Assembly (NCBI RefSeq): GCF_010906925.1 | Contig: NZ_VTVE01000001.1 | Span: 186,001-250,000, forward strand | DNA: 64,000 bases | Reading direction: 5' to 3' | From: Pseudobutyrivibrio xylanivorans | GTDB taxonomy: Bacteria; Bacillota; Clostridia; Lachnospirales; Lachnospiraceae | Shown: positions 59,820 to 64,000 of the stretch, piece after piece | How the letters are laid out: the number at the start of each line of letters is the position of its first letter | Numbering within the stretch: position 1 is the first letter of the stretch | Notes under the pieces: model-generated | The model's input: only the letters and a program-made list of their open reading frames with translations | What the model was told of the DNA's origin: nothing | Database searches by the model: none | Position numbers and translations under genes: made by a program

Positions 59820-60290
59820 ATGGATATTGCAGAAAACAGTGTAGAACAAAGAGATTTAATAGTGCAGCAGCTTAGAGAGGCAGGTTGTCGTATCACTAAG
59901 CAGCGTCTTGTTGTTCTTGATATTATTTTAAATGGGGACCCATCCTGTGTTAAGGAAATCTACCGCGAGGCCATCAAGGTAGATAAAAATATAGGTAGCG
60001 CCACTGTTTATCGTATGGTAAACACTCTGGAGGAGATTGGGGTTTTGAACCGCAAGAATATGTATCAGGTAGACTGCTCTGTTTGCGAGCAGCACTGCAT
60101 TGATGAGGACTGTGATACCGATTGTCCTGGCGGAGCATGCACTGCCTGCGAGACCAACGTGGTGGTGACCCTCGATGATGATACTAAGCTAGTTCTCAAC
60201 AGAACTCAGGTTAAGGAATTGCTTGAGGCAGGCTTACACGCCACCGGCCGGGTTAAGGATTCTAAGAAAATTGTTAGGTTGGCTATGTAG
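59820..60290 (+). CDS. fur: Fur-family regulator
   Basis: A 156-residue protein. LREAGCRITKQRLVVLDIIL then GSATVYRMVNTLEEIGVL is the Fur winged helix. The C-terminal half has an unusual Cys-rich stretch (VDCSVCEQHCIDEDCDTDCP then GGACTACETNVVV) instead of the HxH-type sites, a feature of some clostridial Fur-like proteins. The usual HHDHxxC is absent. It may sense iron, zinc or redox state. AAGGTGAAGTT-ATG start. Confidence 0.85.
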   Translation: MDIAENSVEQRDLIVQQLREAGCRITKQRLVVLDIILNGDPSCVKEIYREAIKVDKNIGSATVYRMVNTLEEIGVLNRKNMYQVDCSVCEQHCIDEDCDTDCPGGACTACETNVVVTLDDDTKLVLNRTQVKELLEAGLHATGRVKDSKKIVRLAM

Positions 60291-60298
60291 ATAAATAA

Positions 60299-60385
60299 GC
60301 TAGTAGCTGACAAGCTCTGAGTGTTGCTTTAGAGTTACATGTTAGTAACTCGAAGTAACATCTCAGGCTTGTAAGCGTAACTAGC
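60299..60385. repeat. Long hairpin element, copy 1 (before aspS)
   Basis: Outer arms GCTAGT/ACTAGC and a 61-nt core that begins CAAGCTCTGAGTGTTG and ends ATCTCAGGCTTG; the inside pairs again as GAGTTAC/GTAACTC. The same core ends occur, inverted, in the hairpin after aspS (62278). No coding potential. Confidence 0.75.
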
Positions 60386-60433
60386 GGAAATTTTATATAT
60401 ATTGAATAAATACGTTATCTGATGTATTATTAA

Positions 60434-60463
60434 AGGGCTGTTTAGCGTTAGCTAGACGGCCCT
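60434..60463 (+). promoter_or_regulatory. Leader hairpin upstream of aspS
   Basis: AGGGCTGTTTAGC pairs over 13 bp (two G-U) with GCTAGACGGCCCT around GTTA. It has no full T-box features, so a role in processing or weak attenuation is only possible. Confidence 0.5.
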
Positions 60464-60492
60464 ATGTTTGTATTAGAAAAGAGGAGAGAAAC

Positions 60493-62256
60493 ATGACTCA
60501 GTCACGTACACACAACTGTAATGAGCTTCGCCTTTCAGATGCTGGCAAGCAGGTTACATTAGTTGGTTGGTTCGAAAACATTAGAAAGGTGTCTAAGAAT
60601 CTCGGTTTCGTTATTCTTCGTGATTTTTACGGCACTACACAGATAGTTATTGAAACAGAAGAGATGATGGCTGTTATCGATTCTGTAAATAAGGAGTCTA
60701 CAATCTCTGTTACTGGTGAGGTTCGTGAGCGTTCATCTAAGAACTCTGAGCTTCCTACAGGTGAGATTGAGGTTGTTCCTACATCAATTGAGATTCTTGG
60801 AAAGTGTACTCACAATGAGCTTCCATTCGAGATTAATCGTTCAAAGGAAGCTGACGAGAATACACGTCTTAAATATCGTTATCTTGATCTTCGTAATCCA
60901 GACGTTAAGAGCAAGATTATCCTTCGTAGCAAGATCGTGGCAGAGCTTCGCAGCGCCATGATTGCTCACGATTTCATGGAGATTACTACTCCAATCCTTA
61001 CATGCTCATCACCTGAGGGAGCACGTGATTACCTTGTTCCAGCACGTAATCACCCTGGCAAGTTCTATGCACTTCCACAGGCACCACAGCAGTTCAAGCA
61101 GATTCTCATGGCATCGGGTTTTGATAGATATTTCCAGATTGCACCATGTTTCAGAGATGAGGATGCCAGAGCTGATCGTTCTCCAGGAGAGTTCTACCAG
61201 CTTGATATGGAGATGGCATTTGCATCACAGGAAGATGTCTTCGCAGTAGTTGAGGATGTGCTTCCACCTATTTTTGCTAAGTACGGCGTATACAAGAGTG
61301 CTTCTACAGCACCATTTGTACGTATTCCATACCTTGAGGCAATGGACAAGTACGGTTCAGACAAGCCAGATCTTCGTATCGATTTAGTTCTTCAGGATGC
61401 TACAGATGTTATGGCTGACTGCGGATTCGGTCCATTCGAGGGCAATGTTGTTAAGGCTATCGTTGTTGATAATCTTACAGCTACACGTAAGCAGATTGAT
61501 GCTATGATCGCTGAGGTAGAGGTTGCTACAGCTCAGAAGACATATTGGTTCAAGCTTGATGAGAACGGTGAGATCGTTGGTGGTATCGCAAAGTTCCTTC
61601 AGGAGAGAAAGCAGGCAGTCATCGATGCACTTGGCCTTAAGCCTGGTGATTTCGTTGGTCTTGCAGCAGGTCCACTTCTTGTTGCTCAAAAGACAGCTGG
61701 TGTATTCAGAAAGCTTCTTGGAGCTGCAGCTGAGGGCCACATGAGAAAGGATACATACGAGTTCTGCTGGATCGTTGATTTCCCAATGTACGAAATTGGC
61801 GAGGAGTCAGGAGAGCTTGAGTTCTGCCACAACCCATTCTCAATGCCACAGGGCGGTATGGATGCTCTCAAGAATCAAAAGCCACTTGATATCTTAGCTT
61901 ACCAGTACGACTTAGTATGTAATGGTGTTGAGCTTTCATCAGGTGCTATCAGAAATCATGATCCAGAGATTATGATTGAGGCATTCAAGCTTGTTGGTCT
62001 TGGCGAGGATGATGTTAAGGCTAAGTTCCCAGCTATGTACAATGCATTTACTTATGGTGCACCACCACACGGCGGTATTGCTCCTGGTGTTGACCGTATG
62101 ATTATGCTTATCGCTGGTGAGGAATCAATCCGTGAGATTATTCCATTCCCAATGAATAAGAACGCACAGGATATTATGATGGATGCTCCTGCAACTGTAG
62201 ATCAGAAGCAGCTTGACGATGTACACATCGCAATCGTAATGCCTAAAGAAGATTAA
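60493..62256 (+). CDS. aspS: Aspartyl-tRNA synthetase
   Basis: A 587-residue protein. The N-terminal OB-fold (VTLVGWFENIRKVSKNLGFV) is followed by class II motifs: motif 1 (around FMEITTPILTCSSPEGARDY), motif 2 (FRDEDARADRSPGEFYQLDM) and motif 3 (GGIAPGVDRMIMLIAGEESI), with the bacterial insertion domain between 2 and 3. It charges tRNA-Asp. Flanked on both sides by long hairpin elements. AGGAGAG start; high-expression codon use. Confidence 0.97.
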   Translation: MTQSRTHNCNELRLSDAGKQVTLVGWFENIRKVSKNLGFVILRDFYGTTQIVIETEEMMAVIDSVNKESTISVTGEVRERSSKNSELPTGEIEVVPTSIEILGKCTHNELPFEINRSKEADENTRLKYRYLDLRNPDVKSKIILRSKIVAELRSAMIAHDFMEITTPILTCSSPEGARDYLVPARNHPGKFYALPQAPQQFKQILMASGFDRYFQIAPCFRDEDARADRSPGEFYQLDMEMAFASQEDVFAVVEDVLPPIFAKYGVYKSASTAPFVRIPYLEAMDKYGSDKPDLRIDLVLQDATDVMADCGFGPFEGNVVKAIVVDNLTATRKQIDAMIAEVEVATAQKTYWFKLDENGEIVGGIAKFLQERKQAVIDALGLKPGDFVGLAAGPLLVAQKTAGVFRKLLGAAAEGHMRKDTYEFCWIVDFPMYEIGEESGELEFCHNPFSMPQGGMDALKNQKPLDILAYQYDLVCNGVELSSGAIRNHDPEIMIEAFKLVGLGEDDVKAKFPAMYNAFTYGAPPHGGIAPGVDRMIMLIAGEESIREIIPFPMNKNAQDIMMDAPATVDQKQLDDVHIAIVMPKED

Positions 62257-62277
62257 TTACATTTTAATTATGAATTC

Positions 62278-62378
62278 ATAGCCACCTTGTTACACTATCA
62301 AGCCTGAGATATTGTTCCAGTCGACTAAAACGTCTCCTGGTAACAACACTCAGAGCTTGATAGTTACAAGGTGGCTAT
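62278..62378. repeat. Long hairpin element, copy 2 (after aspS), inverted
   Basis: Outer arms ATAGCCACCTTGT and ACAAGGTGGCTAT pair perfectly; the inner 61-nt core matches the ends of copy 1 in reverse. There is no T-run after it, so it is not a normal terminator, though the stem of about 40 bp could protect the aspS mRNA. Confidence 0.75.
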
Positions 62379-62466
62379 TATATTATAGAGGTGTATTAAT
62401 TTTCTTTAGGCAGCATTTTTTTATTGGACGGCGCAGACTAATCGTCAAAAGGAGACGGAGGATATA

Positions 62467-63600
62467 ATGAAAAAATTTAGAGACAGACCATGGTATTCAC
62501 TTGCGGTTTCCATTTGTATAGGTGTTATTTTGTTTGTAGTGCTTATTCGAATTGGAAGCATTTTTGATGGCATAGCAACATTTATAGGATTCTTTTCCAC
62601 TGTATTTCTAGGGGCGGTTATTGCCTACATAATCAATCCTCTTGGCAAGTTATATAGGGACAAATTGTTTTGCAAACTAAAAAAAGAGGGTGTAAAGACA
62701 GCCCTTGGCAATATGCTTGCATTTGTGACAGTAATCATTTTCTTAGTTATTTTTGGACTTACTGTTGTGCCACAGATGATTGAGAGCATCAAGCTTTTTG
62801 CCAGCAATTTAGATGGCTATGCAGCAGGACTGCAAAAGACCCTTGTGGCATTTGGTGTTTCAAGCAATATTATTGATTTAAATGAGTTTGTTAGCTCATC
62901 ATCAGATTTGATTAATACAGTCACCAAATTGCTATCAGATAACATTTCAACAGTGCTGTCAGCTACAGCTAGTTTAGGTAAGACTCTTGGTACTATTTTC
63001 ATTGCATTTTTGCTTTCTATGTACTTTCTTGCAGAGAAGGACAAACTTGTAAAAGGCGGCAAAAGATTTCTCAAGGCGCTTTGCAAGGACAAATATGATG
63101 ATGTAAAATATGTAATTAAAAAGAGCGATTACATTTTGAGCAGATATATCGTTTTCAATATTTTAGATGCTATTGTAGTAGGTATCGTAAATGCGATATT
63201 CATGGCGATTGTGGGACTTCCATACATAGGACTTGTATCTATGGTGGTTGCGGTTATGAATCTTATCCCTACATTTGGTCCTATTATTGGCGGAGCCATT
63301 GGTGCATTTTTACTTTTACTTGTAAAGCCATGGTATGCTGTAGTATTTATCATTTTCACCCTCATTTTACAGATGGTGGATGGATACATTTTAAAGCCAA
63401 AGCTTGTAGGCGATTCTGTTGGAGTCTCTGGACTTTGGGTGCTTATTGGCGTAATTGTAGGTGGCAAGATGTTTGGCATAGTTGGTATTTTGCTTTGCAT
63501 TCCAGCTGTTGCTATTTTAGATATGTTGTACTCAGATTTTCTGCTTCCTTGGTTGGAAAAGGGTGGCACATCTGAGGACAGTGCTGATGGGAACAATTAA
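62467..63600 (+). CDS. AI-2E family transporter (PerM/TqsA-like)
   Basis: A 377-residue protein with seven or eight membrane helices. FLGAVIAYIINPLGKLYRDK near the start, YILSRYIVFNILDAIVVGIV and LPYIGLVSMVVAVMNLIPTF then GPIIGGAIGAFLLLL are typical of the family. It ends with a soluble tail. Substrates in different members range from autoinducer-2 to ions. AAAAGGAGACGGAGG precedes the ATG. Confidence 0.9.
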   Translation: MKKFRDRPWYSLAVSICIGVILFVVLIRIGSIFDGIATFIGFFSTVFLGAVIAYIINPLGKLYRDKLFCKLKKEGVKTALGNMLAFVTVIIFLVIFGLTVVPQMIESIKLFASNLDGYAAGLQKTLVAFGVSSNIIDLNEFVSSSSDLINTVTKLLSDNISTVLSATASLGKTLGTIFIAFLLSMYFLAEKDKLVKGGKRFLKALCKDKYDDVKYVIKKSDYILSRYIVFNILDAIVVGIVNAIFMAIVGLPYIGLVSMVVAVMNLIPTFGPIIGGAIGAFLLLLVKPWYAVVFIIFTLILQMVDGYILKPKLVGDSVGVSGLWVLIGVIVGGKMFGIVGILLCIPAVAILDMLYSDFLLPWLEKGGTSEDSADGNN

Positions 63601-63624
63601 TTTTATATAAAGGGAGGTTTTATC

Positions 63625-63837
63625 ATGGATGTAAAGGACATTATCGCAAAGGTTTCAGGTAACAAGGATTTGGTTGAGCAGATTAAGAAAGCTGACCCAA
63701 AGCAGGTGAAGGGCCTTTTAGACAAGGCTGGACTTAAGGTTGATGAGTCTGACGCCAAGGCAGTCAAGGCTGCATTATCTGATGGCAAATTAGATTTAAA
63801 CGATATCAAGAATATCGCCGGAGGATTATTTAAGTAG
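63625..63837 (+). CDS. Conserved small protein (70 aa)
   Basis: Strong AAAGGGAGG start. MDVKDIIAKVSGNKDLVEQI then KKADPKQVKGLLDKAGLKVD; ends NIAGGLFK. Two helical repeats of a pattern seen in small Firmicute proteins linked to DUF937-type or antitoxin-like folds. Lies between the transporter and the DUF362 gene in one direction. Function unknown. Confidence 0.65.
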   Translation: MDVKDIIAKVSGNKDLVEQIKKADPKQVKGLLDKAGLKVDESDAKAVKAALSDGKLDLNDIKNIAGGLFK

Positions 63838-63853
63838 GATAAAGGAGGGGACC

Positions 63854-64000
63854 ATGGCATCAAAAGTATATTTTATCAAGGATGTTACAGCTGAGGCTGT
63901 AGTTAAAATGTACAACATGCTGGGCATCACATTGCCTGGAAAGGTAGCTGTAAAAGTTCACTCAGGCGAGGCTGGCAATCAAAACTATCTGAAGCCGGCT
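63854..64000 (+). CDS. DUF362-type protein, 3'-truncated by window edge
   Basis: 49 codons are visible from ATG 63854 after AAAGGAGGGG. MASKVYFIKDVTAEAVVKMY and TLPGKVAVKVHSGEAGNQNY match the start of DUF362 proteins, which usually continue into a 4Fe-4S ferredoxin domain. The call rests on this short N-terminus only. Confidence 0.75.
   Translation, partial: MASKVYFIKDVTAEAVVKMYNMLGITLPGKVAVKVHSGEAGNQNYLKPA

Noticed and set aside
62278-62378. Ordinary rho-independent terminator for aspS
   Set aside because: The stem is much longer than usual, there is no T-run, and the core is shared with the element before aspS.

Overview
The window looks like chromosomal DNA of a low-GC, Gram-positive gut or rumen anaerobe of the Lachnospiraceae (Butyrivibrio/Pseudobutyrivibrio-like). 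This is inferred from AT-rich intergenic DNA, strong AGGAGG-type ribosome sites, a secreted protein with tandem carbohydrate-binding modules, lipoprotein signals of Firmicute type and Firmicute versions of housekeeping genes. No rRNA, tRNA, CRISPR array, insertion-sequence transposase or integrase was recognised.

Region by region. 0-2.5 kb: 3' end of a large secreted protein with alternating CBM6-like modules and a C-terminal cellulose-binding domain. 2.5-7.4 kb: a ParE/RelE-type toxin-antitoxin pair, an orphan AbiEi-like antitoxin, an orphan VbhA-like small antitoxin, two hydrolases and a membrane protein. 7.6-12.8 kb: mostly unknown accessory genes, including a protein with an RNase H-like catalytic set and an Ada-like Cys/His motif, a small autoregulator and a putative zinc peptidase. 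13.4-33.3 kb: a co-directional defence island. It holds an S-like/degenerate M-like pair, a complete type I restriction-modification system (hsdM, hsdS, hsdR), a CBASS-like locus with two CD-NTases around a SLATT effector, an Mrr-like nuclease, two unknown genes, an OLD-like ATPase/TOPRIM gene, a structured RNA with a1/a2-type complementary ends and a retron-like reverse transcriptase, two membrane proteins and an HNH nuclease.

33.5-48.7 kb: a repeat-rich accessory zone of lipoproteins, a deformylase homologue, a DUF4143-type ATPase, GNAT and Nudix enzymes, decayed HigBA-type modules, an MNT/HEPN pair, mazG, a Zn-macrodomain hydrolase, a TetR/ketopantoate-reductase-like divergent pair and a RhuM-Fic protein. 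It is peppered with about a dozen copies of a 32-nt palindromic element. 48.8-64 kb: conserved core genes (ychF, AEC transporter, pepT, YitT, udk, two acyltransferases, hypA-like, J-domain cluster, DtxR-like and Fur-like regulators, aspS, AI-2E family transporter, DUF362 protein).

A second dispersed repeat of about 100 nt has two copies facing one way (2.5 and 6.5 kb) and two full copies plus a fragment facing the other way (33.35, 37.3, 38.3 kb). Inverted copies therefore bracket the 27-kb defence island. The strongest candidates for new biology are the retron-like locus with a visible ncRNA, the two-CD-NTase/SLATT operon with a probable ATT start codon, the degenerate M/S pair, the RNase H-like accessory protein, a four-way-junction RNA at 38.2 kb, and the repeat families, one of which shows compensatory base changes.
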